A stretch of 64,000 bases of DNA from Bradyrhizobium sp. (GCF_030697065.1 NZ_JAUYQU010000258.1:1-64000), one strand, 5' to 3'; positions 26,839 to 36,118 are shown, counted from the stretch's first letter. Numbers and translations: made by a program. The notes: a model not told the origin generated them from the sequence alone.

Positions 26839-28225
26839 GCGTCAAGCCCTCGATGCGAACCGTCGGCGCGTTGACGCCGTAACGGAATTCCAGATCGTTG
26901 GCCGGAACCATCGACTTGAAGATCTCCAGCAGATGTCCGGCGATCGTGACCTCGCTCACCGCATAGGTGATCTCGCCGTTCTCGATCCAGAAGCCGGAGG
27001 CGCCGCGGCTGTAGTCGCCGGTGACGCCGTTGACGCCGGAGCCGATCAGGTCGGTGACGTAGAAGCCCTGCTTGATGTCGGCGATCAGCTCGGCCGGCGT
27101 GGCCTCGCCGGCCTCGAGATGCAGATTGTAGGATCCCGGCGACGGCGACGACGATACGCCGCGATGGGCATGGCCGGTCGTGACCAGCCCGAGTTCGCGC
27201 GCGGTCGCGCAATCCAGCAGCCAAGAGGTCAGCACGCCATCGTCGATGATCGCGAGCTTCTTCACCCTGACGCCCTCGGCATCGAATGACTGCGAGCGCA
27301 GGCCGCGCACCCGCAGCGGATCGTCGATGATGCGGATGTTTCTGGCGAACAATTGCTGGCCGAGGCGGTCCTTGAGGAAGGAAGTCTTGCGCGCGATCGA
27401 GGCGCCGTTGACGGCACCGACGAGATGGCCGACCAGCGAGCCGGAAACCCGGGGATCGAACACCACGGGCACCTTGCAGGTCTCGACCTTGCGCGGATTG
27501 GCGCGCGCCACGGTGCGCTCGCCGGCCTTGCGGCCGACGCTTTCGGGCGAGGCGAGATCGGAAGCATGTGGCGCCGAGGTGTAATCGTAATCGCGTTCCA
27601 TGCCGGTGCCGTCACCGACGATCGCGGTCATCGAGATGCCCTGGCTGGAGCGCAGATAAGCGCCGTGAAAGCCGGTCGAGGTCACCAGCACCATGCCGCC
27701 GATGCCGCTCGAGGCCGAAGCCCCGCCCGATTTGCTGACGCCCTTGACCGCCAGCGCGGCGGCCTCGGCCTCGCAGGCCCGGCGCTCCAGTTCGGACGTC
27801 GAGGGAACCTTGGGATCGAGCAGATCGAGATCGGGAAAATCGCGCGCCAGCAGGGCTGGATCGGCGAGCCCGACATATTTGTCGTCGGGCGCCACCCGCG
27901 CCATCGCAACGGCGCGCTCGGCAAGCTTGGCGACGCCATCGCCGCTGATGTCGTTGGTGGAGACCACCGCCTGGCGCTGTCCGACCAGCACGCGCAGTCC
28001 GACATCGTCGCCCTCGGAGCGTTCGGATTCCTCGACGCGCCCGTCGCGCACCTCGACGCCCTGCGAGATGCCGCGCACCGCGACCGCGTCGGCGGCATCG
28101 GCGCCGGCGCGTCTTGCCGCCTCGACGAGGCGTTGCGCCAGCGTGCTCAGCGCCGATTGATCGAACAGGTCGGAAGAGGCTGCTTTCGAGGAAAGCGCCG
28201 ATGCGGCGGATGGTGAAGAGATCAC
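26825..28225 (-). CDS. pmbA: PmbA/TldE subunit of the TldD/TldE metalloprotease
   Basis: A 466-residue member of the U62/TldD family, which acts as a heterodimer with TldD in peptide-antibiotic maturation and CcdA antitoxin degradation in E. coli. Family stretches include RVEESERSEGDDVGLRV, GTGMERDYDYTSAPHA, VVFDPRVSGSLVGHLVGAVN and GASGFWIENGEITYAV. The HExxxH zinc site of TldD is absent, as expected for the TldE partner. It starts at GTG 28225. No tldD lies in the window. Confidence 0.92.
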   Translation of the reverse strand: MISSPSAASALSSKAASSDLFDQSALSTLAQRLVEAARRAGADAADAVAVRGISQGVEVRDGRVEESERSEGDDVGLRVLVGQRQAVVSTNDISGDGVAKLAERAVAMARVAPDDKYVGLADPALLARDFPDLDLLDPKVPSTSELERRACEAEAAALAVKGVSKSGGASASSGIGGMVLVTSTGFHGAYLRSSQGISMTAIVGDGTGMERDYDYTSAPHASDLASPESVGRKAGERTVARANPRKVETCKVPVVFDPRVSGSLVGHLVGAVNGASIARKTSFLKDRLGQQLFARNIRIIDDPLRVRGLRSQSFDAEGVRVKKLAIIDDGVLTSWLLDCATARELGLVTTGHAHRGVSSSPSPGSYNLHLEAGEATPAELIADIKQGFYVTDLIGSGVNGVTGDYSRGASGFWIENGEITYAVSEVTIAGHLLEIFKSMVPANDLEFRYGVNAPTVRIEGLTLGGR

Positions 28226-28370
28226 GAATAAAATCCCTTGGGATTGAGGGGCATTCGAGGGGCCAGGAGGGAGCCCTCGAAGCAGATCGGCAGACCCCTC
28301 AGATGTGCCTGATTCACAGCGATTTCAAGCATTTGTTGCAGCGGAAAGCGAATGATTTTCGTCGTCCCCG

Positions 28371-28413
28371 CAAGGTCTCGTCAATCATGTCGGCCAAGGT
28401 CTTGTCAATCATG
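28371..28413. repeat. Short tandem-like direct repeat upstream of pmbA
   Basis: Two 19-base units, 28371-28389 and 28395-28413, read caaggtctcgtcaatcatg and caaggtcttgtcaatcatg, one mismatch apart and five bases spaced, giving a 24-base period. They sit in the 297-base gap between the divergent pmbA and DUF6101 genes. Spacing close to two helical turns would allow two proteins to bind on nearly the same face. Confidence 0.55.
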
Positions 28414-28522
28414 CTGCCGGGTGACGCCGGATTAACCAGCCTTTTTAAGCGAATCCGGATCGGGCTCGGCTACGGTCTCACACATCGACCGGGAACATAA
28501 TCCCGGCGGGGAGATAAAAGCC

Positions 28523-29047
28523 GTGAGGCGTCAAACAGCAACAAGCGGGATCAATCCCGCCGGGTCGGGCCGCACATTGCGGCTCGACCCTCTTTCCCTG
28601 CCCGTCCGCTTCGATGCGCATGACACGCGCGCCGACGGCGGCGTGCGGAATGTCGAACTCCACCGCGAACGCGTCGTGCTGCGCCGTGCCGTGCACGGCA
28701 TGCAGATGGCGATCAACGTCCGCGTCCGTGACTTTCTCGGCGTCGCGCTACGCGGCCTCGACGAAGCCCAGATGCTGGTGCTGGTGCATCGCGATCCGTC
28801 ATTGTCGATTCCCCTGGGTGTCAGTTCCGACCGCGAGGAAATCGCCGCCGCCTGGCAGATGTGGAGCGACATCTTCGCGCTTCCGCAATTGCCGGAAGAC
28901 AAGACGCGCGCGCCCGCCCCGCGGCGCCGCCGTCACAATGCGATAAGGGCCCGGCGTCCGAAATTCCTGGTGCGGCGACGCGCCGGCGACCCGCTCAATC
29001 CGGCCAGTATCCATCAGGGCGAGCGCGAGATCATCGCGCGGGATTGA
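28523..29047 (+). CDS. DUF6101 family protein
   Basis: A 174-residue hypothetical protein that I associate with DUF6101 of Bradyrhizobiaceae. The conserved core runs from LRLDPLSLPVRFDAHD through VLRRAVHGMQMAINV and VALRGLDEAQMLVLVHRD to EEIAAAWQMWSDIFALP. The C-terminus is strongly basic (RAPAPRRRRHNAIRARRPK). There is no signal peptide or membrane segment, so it is probably cytoplasmic. It starts at GTG 28523 and converges with ubiA. Confidence 0.75.
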   Translation: MRRQTATSGINPAGSGRTLRLDPLSLPVRFDAHDTRADGGVRNVELHRERVVLRRAVHGMQMAINVRVRDFLGVALRGLDEAQMLVLVHRDPSLSIPLGVSSDREEIAAAWQMWSDIFALPQLPEDKTRAPAPRRRRHNAIRARRPKFLVRRRAGDPLNPASIHQGEREIIARD

Positions 29048-29099
29048 GCGCTTCTGCTGCAGAAAATACCGACGTCATCCTGATCGGGACGACCGGCCG

Positions 29100-30032
29100 T
29101 CAGGATGCCCGCATCACCGCGTCGATCAGCAATCCCGCGAACAGCAACAGTCCCGCGTCACGGTTGGACTTGAACAGCCGCAGGCACAGCGCGGGATCGG
29201 AAATCTCCAGCCGCCGAATCTGCCAGACCAGATGCGCGGCGAATGCGGCGAGCCCGATCCATGCCGGGAAGCCGGCGCCGGCAAGCACAAGCGCCACGCC
29301 GATCAACAGCACCGCCAAGCCGTAAAATATTGCCAGTGCCCCATGGGTCCGTGCGCCGAACAGGCGCGCGGTGGACTTCACGCCGATCAGCGCGTCGTCC
29401 TCGGCGTCCTGATGGGCGTATATGGTGTCGTAGCCGATCACCCAGGCGATCGAGCCGGCATAGAGCAGCAGCGCGGTGGCATCGATCCGCCCCAGCGTCA
29501 CCGCAAATCCCATCAGCGCGCCCCAGGAGAAGGCGAGGCCGAGCACGATCTGCGGCCACCAGGTGATCCGCTTCATGAACGGATAGACCGCGACGATGAC
29601 AAGCGAGGCGATGCCGGTCATGATCGCGAAGCGGTTGAACTGCAACAGCACCATCAATCCGGCCAGCGCCTGGACGACCAGGAACACCGCCGCCTGCGGC
29701 ACGCTCACCTGCCCCGCCGGGATCGGCCGCGACCGCGTCCGTTCGACACGGGCGTCGAGATCGCGGTCCGTGATGTCGTTCCAGGTGCAGCCGGCGCCGC
29801 GCATCACGAAGGCGCCGATGAAGAACAGCGCAAGGATCAGCGGCAGTTGGCCGATTTCGCCGCGCACGCCGGCGGCGAGTGCGGCCGACCACCAGCACGG
29901 CATCAGCAGCAGCCAGGATCCGATCGGGCGGTCGAGACGGGAGAGCCGCAAATAAGGCCGTGACCATGACGGCGCCCGTGTGTCGACCCAGTTGCCGGTG
30001 GCGTCGGCAACTGGCGCCGCCGCGCCGCTCAT
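29100..30032 (-). CDS. ubiA: 4-hydroxybenzoate octaprenyltransferase
   Basis: An integral-membrane prenyltransferase that attaches the polyprenyl tail to 4-hydroxybenzoate in ubiquinone synthesis. It has 310 residues and eight or nine hydrophobic segments. The two aspartate-rich motifs are NDITDRDLDARVERTRSRP and DTIYAHQDAEDD, both diagnostic. A small secreted-protein gene ends ten bases before its start on the same strand, and rsmE lies divergently beyond, a gene order common in Rhizobiales. Confidence 0.95.
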   Translation of the reverse strand: MSGAAAPVADATGNWVDTRAPSWSRPYLRLSRLDRPIGSWLLLMPCWWSAALAAGVRGEIGQLPLILALFFIGAFVMRGAGCTWNDITDRDLDARVERTRSRPIPAGQVSVPQAAVFLVVQALAGLMVLLQFNRFAIMTGIASLVIVAVYPFMKRITWWPQIVLGLAFSWGALMGFAVTLGRIDATALLLYAGSIAWVIGYDTIYAHQDAEDDALIGVKSTARLFGARTHGALAIFYGLAVLLIGVALVLAGAGFPAWIGLAAFAAHLVWQIRRLEISDPALCLRLFKSNRDAGLLLFAGLLIDAVMRAS

Positions 30033-30042
30033 CTGGTACGGG

Positions 30043-30717
30043 TCATCGCGTGAGGACGTTGCCGTTCAGGGTGTCGAAGGTGCTGCCGCCCTTGCGCACC
30101 ACGTTCGCCTCAGGAACTGCGGCCGAAGACCCCAGCACTTCGCTCAGGCTCGGGCCGGCCGGCGCCCGCTGCTGCATCTGCTGCGCCATGGCGCAGACTT
30201 TCTTCTGCATGTTCTCGGTGTTCTTGTGGCCGGTTTTCATCTGGTCCGCGACCTGCGCCGGAATCCCGCATCGGGCGGCGTTGGATTCGACGAATTTGAT
30301 CATCTTGATTTCGGCCTGGCCGAAACTGGCGATCAGCTTGCAGGCTTCCTCCGGACCGGCCTTGCGGTCGCCGGCGGCCTTGATCGCCTTGCCGCGCTTC
30401 TCCGCATCTTCGCGCAACGGCATGAACTTCTTCATGCAGTCGTCAGGCGGACCGCCGGACTGCGAGGGCGGCGGCGCAAGGGGGCGCTGGAACGCGGTGC
30501 CGGCGACCGGCGCCGCGCCGGTCGACGGAAACGGACTGGGCCCTCCGACGGAAGCCGCGGGAGCCGCGCCATTGACCGGCGGAAACGGCGAAGCGTTGCT
30601 CGGAGCCGCTGCCTGGCCGGGCAGCGGCGCCGGGAACGCGCCTTGCGCGAAAACCTGGCCGGCATGGCCGGTCACGAGAGCCACGGTAAGCGGCACAATC
30701 AAGCGGCGGATGATCAA
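30043..30717 (-). CDS. Secreted hypothetical protein, proline/alanine-rich N-terminus
   Basis: I recognise no named domain. 224 residues. The start is set by a strong GGAGGAA seven bases before TTG 30717, giving a signal peptide IIRRLIVPLTVALVTGHAGQVFA. A Pro/Ala/Gly-rich linker (about 25-95) leads to a conserved-looking helical part with four cysteines in DDCMKKFMPLREDAEKR, GPEEACKLIASFG, NAARCGIP and KKVCAMAQQMQQ, which could form disulfides in the periplasm. It is upstream of and co-directional with ubiA. Confidence 0.75.
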   Translation of the reverse strand: MIIRRLIVPLTVALVTGHAGQVFAQGAFPAPLPGQAAAPSNASPFPPVNGAAPAASVGGPSPFPSTGAAPVAGTAFQRPLAPPPSQSGGPPDDCMKKFMPLREDAEKRGKAIKAAGDRKAGPEEACKLIASFGQAEIKMIKFVESNAARCGIPAQVADQMKTGHKNTENMQKKVCAMAQQMQQRAPAGPSLSEVLGSSAAVPEANVVRKGGSTFDTLNGNVLTR

Positions 30718-30908
30718 ATCTGTTCCTCCGGCACGGTCGAACGGTCCCCCCACGTCTTCCAGAAAAAGGAGAACGATTCAGAATAGGGCTTTTTACGATT
30801 CCTGCCGCCTCTTAACAACCTGTCGAATCTGGCAACAGCGCGGCGTAGAGCCGCGCCGGATGGCAATATTTCATTAACTCGGCCGCTTTGGGCTAAAAGG
30901 AGCGCCGA

Positions 30909-31691
30909 TTGGAACATTTGACCATGGCTCAAGCCGATTTCCGCAGCCCCCGGCTGTTTGTCGACACCGCGCTGGGATCGGGCGCAACGGTTGCGCTCGA
31001 GCGCAACCAGAGCAATTACCTCGGCAATGTATTGCGGCTTGCCGCTGGCGACACGATCCTGGCGTTCAACGGGCGCGACGGCGAATGGCAGGCGACGATC
31101 GCCGGCCGCAAACGACCCGACAGCCTTGTCATCGCGGCCCAAACCCGGCCGCAGGACCGGCTGCCCGATATCGCCTACGTCTTTGCACCCTTAAAGCACG
31201 CCCGGCTCGATTATATCGTGCAAAAGGCGGTCGAGATGGGGGCTTCGGCGTTGCGGCCAGTATTGACCCGCTTCACCCAGGTTTCGCGGGTCAATAGCGA
31301 GCGGATGCGCGCCAATGTGATCGAGGCCGCCGAACAATGCGGCATCCTCAGCCTGGCCGAGGTCGCAGATCCGTTGCCGCTCGACCGCTATTTGAGCCAG
31401 CGCGAAGCCCAACGCCTGCTGGTGTTCTGCGACGAGGCCGCGGATGCCGCAAATCCGCTGCGGACGCTGCAAGGCGAGCCGATGGAGCCCCACGGAATCG
31501 ATGTCCTGATCGGCCCAGAAGGCGGATTCGCCGAGGAAGAGCGCGCCAATCTGCTCCGGCAGCCGCGAATCCTGCGGCTTTCGCTCGGGCCTCGGATCCT
31601 GCGGGCCGACACCGCCGGCGTCGCGGCGCTGGCACTGGTGCAGGCGGTGTTGGGCGACTGGAGCACGCCTGGTGGCGGCCGACCGGGCTGA
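30909..31691 (+). CDS. rsmE: 16S rRNA (uracil(1498)-N(3))-methyltransferase
   Basis: A SPOUT-class SAM methyltransferase acting on U1498 of 16S rRNA. 260 residues: N-terminal PUA-like part (DFRSPRLFVDTALGSG, VLRLAAGDTILAFNGRDG) and the SPOUT domain with the trefoil-knot SAM site IDVLIGPEGGFAEEE and LSLGPRILRADTAGVAAL. TTG 30909 has AAGGAG six bases upstream; ATG 30924 (MAQADFRSPRLF) is an alternative closer to homologs as I recall them. It is divergent from the ubiA unit. Confidence 0.93.
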   Translation: MEHLTMAQADFRSPRLFVDTALGSGATVALERNQSNYLGNVLRLAAGDTILAFNGRDGEWQATIAGRKRPDSLVIAAQTRPQDRLPDIAYVFAPLKHARLDYIVQKAVEMGASALRPVLTRFTQVSRVNSERMRANVIEAAEQCGILSLAEVADPLPLDRYLSQREAQRLLVFCDEAADAANPLRTLQGEPMEPHGIDVLIGPEGGFAEEERANLLRQPRILRLSLGPRILRADTAGVAALALVQAVLGDWSTPGGGRPG

Positions 31692-31802
31692 TTCAGGCCA
31701 TTAAGCCAACTGGCTATTCCCAGTCGAAACCCCGCCCGGGCCATGCTAAGGGCTGCGCCCTGACCTCTGGTTTCCCCGTTTTCGGGATAGTTGGACTTCG
31801 CG

Positions 31803-32969
31803 ATGACCATGACCGCCGCCCCTCGTGCGACCGGATCCGCCGCACGGGCGGACGCCCTGCTGTTGTCGTTCGCGCAGGCCGGCTACGTGAAGGCCGAACC
31901 GGATATCCTGCAGCCGGCCGAGCCGTTTCTGGATCTTTCGGGCGAGGACATCCGCAAGAGCCTGTATCTGACCACCGATCCCGGCGGCGAGGAACTGTGC
32001 CTGAGGCCCGATCTCACCATTCCGGTGGCGCGGGACTATCTCGTCTCCCCCGGCGCCGGTCAGCCCATGGGCTTCTGCTATCTCGGGCCGGTGTTTCGCT
32101 ATCGCGGCGGCCGGCCCAGCGAGTTCCTGCAGGCCGGCATCGAATCCTTCGGGCGGGCCGACCGCCCCGCGGCGGACGCGGAAATGCTGGCGCTGGCGCT
32201 GGAGGCGACAGCCACGTTCGGGCTGAGCGACGTCGAGATTCGCACCGGCGACGTGGCGCTGTTCACTGCGCTGATCGAGGCTCTCGATCTCTATCCGGTA
32301 TGGCGGCGGCGGCTGATCAAGGATTTCAACCGCAAGGTCAGCCTGACCGAAGACATCGAGCGGCTGACGCTGGCAACCGCGCCCGGCCGCAACGAATATG
32401 AGGGCGTGCTCGCCGCCCTGGCCGGCTCCGACCGCAAGGCGGCGCTGGCGCTGGTGACCGACCTGATGTCGATCGCCGGCACCACCAATGTCGGCGGCCG
32501 CACTGTCGCCGAGATCGCCGACCGCTTTCTCGAACAATCGACCCTGAAGGGCGGCGCGCTGCCGCGCGACGCGCTCGGCACCATCAAGCGCTTTCTTGCG
32601 ATCGCGGGCGATCCCAACGAGGCGATCACGCAATTGCGTGCGCTCGCCACCGACGCCAAACTCGATCTGTCGGCGGCGATCGACCAGTTCGAGAGCCGGG
32701 TCGGCTTCATGGCCGCGCGCGGCATCGATACCGCGAGGACCCGTTTCTCCACCTCGTTCGGACGCGGCCTGGACTATTACACCGGCTTCGAGTTCGAACT
32801 GCATGACACCGGCAACGGCATTGAGCCGCTGGTGGCGGGCGGACGCTACGACGGGCTGATGACCCAGCTCGGCTCGGCGGCGCCGATCCCGGCGGTCGGA
32901 TTTTCGATCTGGGTCGAATCCCTGGCGCTGGCGGGCCGCCAGCCCGCCGCGAGCGGGAGCGCATCATGA
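31803..32969 (+). CDS. hisZ: ATP phosphoribosyltransferase regulatory subunit
   Basis: A catalytically inactive histidyl-tRNA synthetase paralog that activates HisG and mediates histidine feedback. 388 residues. The class II fold is seen in [36 protein letters not shown] and [12 protein letters not shown], and the protein stops before the anticodon-binding domain found in HisS. ATG 31803 is used; ATG 31809 and TTG 31791 are also in frame. Its TGA overlaps the hisG start by four bases (ATGA). Confidence 0.94.
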   Translation: MTMTAAPRATGSAARADALLLSFAQAGYVKAEPDILQPAEPFLDLSGEDIRKSLYLTTDPGGEELCLRPDLTIPVARDYLVSPGAGQPMGFCYLGPVFRYRGGRPSEFLQAGIESFGRADRPAADAEMLALALEATATFGLSDVEIRTGDVALFTALIEALDLYPVWRRRLIKDFNRKVSLTEDIERLTLATAPGRNEYEGVLAALAGSDRKAALALVTDLMSIAGTTNVGGRTVAEIADRFLEQSTLKGGALPRDALGTIKRFLAIAGDPNEAITQLRALATDAKLDLSAAIDQFESRVGFMAARGIDTARTRFSTSFGRGLDYYTGFEFELHDTGNGIEPLVAGGRYDGLMTQLGSAAPIPAVGFSIWVESLALAGRQPAASGSAS

Positions 32970-33943
32970 GCGCGCCATTCGTTCTCGCCGTTCCCTCGAA
33001 GGGCCGCCTGCAGGAACAGGCCGAGGCCTTCTTCACCCGCGCCGGACTGGCGCTGGCCAAGCCGCGCGGCGCCCGCGACTATCGCGGCACCATCGCCGGC
33101 CTCGACCATGTCGAGATCGCCTATCTGTCGGCCAGCGAGATCGCCTCGCAACTGGCGCGCGGCATGGTGCATCTCGGCGTGACCGGCGAAGACCTGGTGC
33201 GCGAGAGCATCAGCGACGCCGACAGTCGCGTCCTGCTGATCGACAATCTCGGCTTCGGCAGCGCCAACGTCGTAGTGGCGGTACCGCAGGCCTGGATCGA
33301 CGTCCGCACCATGGCCGACCTCGACGACGTCACCACCGGTTTTCGCGCCCAGCACAACAGGCGGATGCGGGTAGCGACCAAATACATCAACCTGACCCGC
33401 AGCTTCTTTGCCTCGCATGGCGTGGTCGACTACCGCATCGTCGAGAGCGCCGGCGCGACCGAGGGCGCGCCCGCGGTCGGCACCGCCGAAATGATCGTCG
33501 ACATCACCACGACGGGCGCCACGCTGGCCGCCAACGGCCTCAAGGTACTCGACGACGGCGTCATCCTGCGCAGCCAGGCCAACCTGGTGGCCTCGCGGGA
33601 CGCCGACTGGTCGGACGAGGCCCGCGAGACCGCGCGCGTCATCCTGGATCACATCGCGGCACGGGCGCGGGCCAGCAAATACCGCGAAGTCCGCACCCGC
33701 TTTGCCGGCTGCGACGCGGCGCTGCTGGCGGAAGCCCATCTTCGCTTCGGCGTGGTGTCGCCGTTCGGCGGCCCGACGTCTTCGGGGATGGTGACGCTGC
33801 ACTGTCCGCCGGCGCAGCTCTACGCGCTCGGCAGCTTTCTGCGCGACCATGGCGCCGAGACGGTGTCGGTGGCGTCGCTCGACTATGTGCTCGACCGCGA
33901 CAATCCGCTGTTCGCCAGGCTCGAGGCGTTTTTGCGGAGTTGA
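32966..33943 (+). CDS. hisG: ATP phosphoribosyltransferase
   Basis: The first enzyme of histidine synthesis: ATP plus PRPP gives phosphoribosyl-ATP. 325 residues. The N-terminal catalytic part has [17 protein letters not shown] and the PRPP loop [18 protein letters not shown]. HisZ-dependent enzymes are normally ~210-230 residues, but here ~90 further residues end in [18 protein letters not shown] and [19 protein letters not shown], which look like the HisG_C regulatory domain of long-form enzymes. So a HisZ partner and a regulatory domain seem to coexist. Confidence 0.94.
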   Translation: MSAPFVLAVPSKGRLQEQAEAFFTRAGLALAKPRGARDYRGTIAGLDHVEIAYLSASEIASQLARGMVHLGVTGEDLVRESISDADSRVLLIDNLGFGSANVVVAVPQAWIDVRTMADLDDVTTGFRAQHNRRMRVATKYINLTRSFFASHGVVDYRIVESAGATEGAPAVGTAEMIVDITTTGATLAANGLKVLDDGVILRSQANLVASRDADWSDEARETARVILDHIAARARASKYREVRTRFAGCDAALLAEAHLRFGVVSPFGGPTSSGMVTLHCPPAQLYALGSFLRDHGAETVSVASLDYVLDRDNPLFARLEAFLRS

Positions 33944-33948
33944 TCCTC

Positions 33949-33995
33949 TTCTCCCCTCCTCCCGCGCGCCCTTGCGCGTGGTGGGGAGGGGAGAA
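33949..33995. repeat. Palindrome downstream of hisG (terminator-like)
   Basis: The 11-base arms ttctcccctcc (33949-33959) and ggaggggagaa (33985-33995) pair perfectly around an inner cgcgc..gcgcg stem. An A-run follows, so the T-tract is better on the minus strand; it may be a repeat rather than a factor-independent terminator for hisG. A second hairpin, aacgctcc/ggagcgtt, follows at 34023-34043. Confidence 0.55.
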
Positions 33996-34111
33996 AAAAG
34001 ACGCGCGCTCCGGTGCCAGGAAAACGCTCCAAGTCGGAGCGTTCCGTTCATCGTAGCGACAGCTAATTGCGAGTAGCCTATGCTGTTCCCTGGTAGGTTT
34101 GGACCTGATCG

Positions 34112-35152
34112 ATGATGCTGGGTACCGACGTTTCCGATCTGTCGACCACCGCGGCCACCGCCGCGGCGCAGGGCCTGTCGATTGTCGTCCCCCTCTATAA
34201 CGAGGCAGCGGGGCTGGCCTTTCTGCACCAGCGGCTCGGCGGACTGGCGAAGACGCTGCGGCAGCGCTACGGCCTAGGCTGCGAGGTCGTCTATGTCGAC
34301 GACGGCAGCGCCGACGCCACGCTCGACATTGCGCGCGGGCTCAACGCCGACGGGCTGGACGTTCAGGTAGTGTCGCTGTCGCGCAATTTCGGCAAGGAAG
34401 CCGCCCTGATGGCGGGGCTGGACCATGCCCGGCTCGGCGCGGTGCTGTTCATGGACGGCGACGGCCAGCATCCGCCCGCTCTGGTCGAGCAGCTCGTCAA
34501 CCACTGGATCGAGGGCGGCTTTGACGTCGTCTATACCGCCAAGGCGCACCGCGACAATGAATCGCTGCCGCGGCGCATCGCGGTGCACGGCTTCTACGCG
34601 CTGATCAATTGGGGGGCGCGGCAGAAAATTCCGGCGGATGCCGGCGATTTCCGCCTGCTGTCGCCGCGGGCCGCGGCTGCGCTGCGGCAGCTTCCCGAGC
34701 GCAACCGCTTCTTCAAGGGGCTAGCCAGCTGGATCGGCTTTCGCCAGATCCGCGTCGACTACGAGCCGGCGGCCCGCGCCCATGGCGTCACCTCGTTCAG
34801 CCCCGGCCAGCTGGTCGGGCTTTCGATCGAAGGCCTGACCTCTTTCTCGGTGGCGCCGCTGCGTTTTGCCAGCCTGCTCGGCGTCCTGCTCGCGACCGGC
34901 GCCTTCCTGTTCGGGCTATCCATCCTGTGGGAAACCTGGTTGAGCGGAAAATCCGTCCCCGGCTATCCCTCGCTGGTGGTCGGCCTCATGACCATCGGCG
35001 GCGTGCAGCTCATCATGATCGGCATTGTCGGCGAATATATCGGCAAGATTCTTTCCGAGCTGAAGGCGCGCCCGATCTATTTCGTCGCCGAGCACAGCGT
35101 GAAACGGGTCGAGCAGGAGACCAGCATCGGCGAACGGACCGCCGCGGAATGA
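34112..35152 (+). CDS. GT2 polyprenyl-phosphate glycosyltransferase (GtrB/ArnC/FlmF2-like)
   Basis: 346 residues with the GT2 fold and two C-terminal membrane helices (about 248-276 and 283-306). Motifs: LSIVVPLYNEAAGLAFL, VVYVDDGSADAT, SRNFGKEAALMAGLDHA, MDGDGQHPP (DXD-like), and ADAGDFRLLSPRAAAAL. Such enzymes move a sugar from a nucleotide donor to undecaprenyl phosphate on the cytoplasmic face. Its stop overlaps the ChbG-type deacetylase start by four bases. That pairing parallels FlmF2-NaxD of Francisella and ArnC-ArnD, so an aminosugar modification of lipid A or another glycolipid is inferred. Confidence 0.88.
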   Translation: MMLGTDVSDLSTTAATAAAQGLSIVVPLYNEAAGLAFLHQRLGGLAKTLRQRYGLGCEVVYVDDGSADATLDIARGLNADGLDVQVVSLSRNFGKEAALMAGLDHARLGAVLFMDGDGQHPPALVEQLVNHWIEGGFDVVYTAKAHRDNESLPRRIAVHGFYALINWGARQKIPADAGDFRLLSPRAAAALRQLPERNRFFKGLASWIGFRQIRVDYEPAARAHGVTSFSPGQLVGLSIEGLTSFSVAPLRFASLLGVLLATGAFLFGLSILWETWLSGKSVPGYPSLVVGLMTIGGVQLIMIGIVGEYIGKILSELKARPIYFVAEHSVKRVEQETSIGERTAAE

Positions 35153-35994
35153 ACCATGCCGCGACGCCACGCCGGATCTGGCTGTGCGCCGACGACTACG
35201 GCATCAGCCCCGGAGTCAACCGCGCGATCCGGGACCTGATCGAGCGCGGCCGACTCAACGCCACCTCGGTGATGGTGGTCGGGCCCGCGATCGGTCGCGA
35301 CGAAGTCCGCGCACTCGGGGCCGCCGCCGCCGGCAATCCGCGTTGCGCCATCGGTCTGCACGTCACGCTGACGGCGCCATTCGCGCCGCTGACGATGCAT
35401 TTTCGCCCGCTCGACGGCGGCATGTTCCTGCCTTTCCCGAGATTGCTGCGCGCCGGGATGCTGCGGCGGCTCGATCCAGAGATGGTCCATGCCGAACTGA
35501 TGGTACAACTCGCGGCCTTCGGCGAATTGTTCGGCCGCGCGCCGGATTTTGTCGACGGCCATCAGCATGCGCAGTTGTTTCCGGGCGTGCGCGACGCCTT
35601 TCTGGCCGCGGTGAAGCAGTCGGCACCCGGCGCCTGGGTTCGCCAGGGCGGGCGCAGCCTGCCCTTGGCGCGGCGGCTCGGCGCGCCAAAGGCGCTGGTT
35701 CTCGACGTCCTGAGCGCGCAGTTTCGCCGCCGTGCCGCGCGCGCCGGTATCGGCTTCAATCCGGCGTTCGCCGGCGCCTATGATTTTTCGTCGCAGCCGG
35801 ATTTCGGCGCGCTGATGCGGCAGTTTCTCGATGCGCTGCCGGAAGATGGCCTCATCATGTGTCACCCCGGCTTTGTCGACGACATCCTGACCGGCCTCGA
35901 CCCGCTGACCGCGCAGCGTGAACGCGAGCACGCCTTTCTCGGCGGCGAGGATTTTCCGCCTTTGCTGGCGGCGAATAAAGTTACTTTGGGTTGA
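35149..35994 (+). CDS. ChbG/HpnK (YdjC)-family carbohydrate deacetylase
   Basis: 281 residues. Metal and catalytic motifs: LCADDYGISPGVN (Asp pair, residues ~13-14), IGLHVTLTAP (His), VDGHQHAQLFPGV (His pair) and MCHPGFVDD. The family removes acetyl groups from N-acetylated sugars; NaxD acts on undecaprenyl-phosphate-GalNAc and HpnK on acetylglucosaminyl hopanoid. ATG 35149 overlaps the glycosyltransferase stop (ATGA), which supports action on that enzyme's product. Hopanoid use remains possible because Bradyrhizobium makes hopanoid-linked lipid A, but no hpn genes are nearby. Confidence 0.88.
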   Translation: MNHAATPRRIWLCADDYGISPGVNRAIRDLIERGRLNATSVMVVGPAIGRDEVRALGAAAAGNPRCAIGLHVTLTAPFAPLTMHFRPLDGGMFLPFPRLLRAGMLRRLDPEMVHAELMVQLAAFGELFGRAPDFVDGHQHAQLFPGVRDAFLAAVKQSAPGAWVRQGGRSLPLARRLGAPKALVLDVLSAQFRRRAARAGIGFNPAFAGAYDFSSQPDFGALMRQFLDALPEDGLIMCHPGFVDDILTGLDPLTAQREREHAFLGGEDFPPLLAANKVTLG

Positions 35995-36118
35995 ACTCCG
36001 TCAGGGAATCCCGGCGGACGCTTTGTCGCATACGGAAATTTAATTCGCCCGGGGACTACTTGCGACACAAACCACCCCTACATCTCCCCCGCGCCCCCGG
36101 CGCCCAGGGAGAGACGAC

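Noticed and set aside
33944-34111. Possible small RNA between hisG and the glycosyltransferase gene
   Set aside because: Two hairpins are present (33949-33995, 34023-34043), but no promoter could be seen; they are better explained as terminator or repeat structures.
34609-35148. Extension of the ChbG deacetylase to an ATG 540 bases upstream
   Set aside because: That extension is out of frame with and inside the glycosyltransferase gene; the ATGA overlap at 35149 is the natural start.
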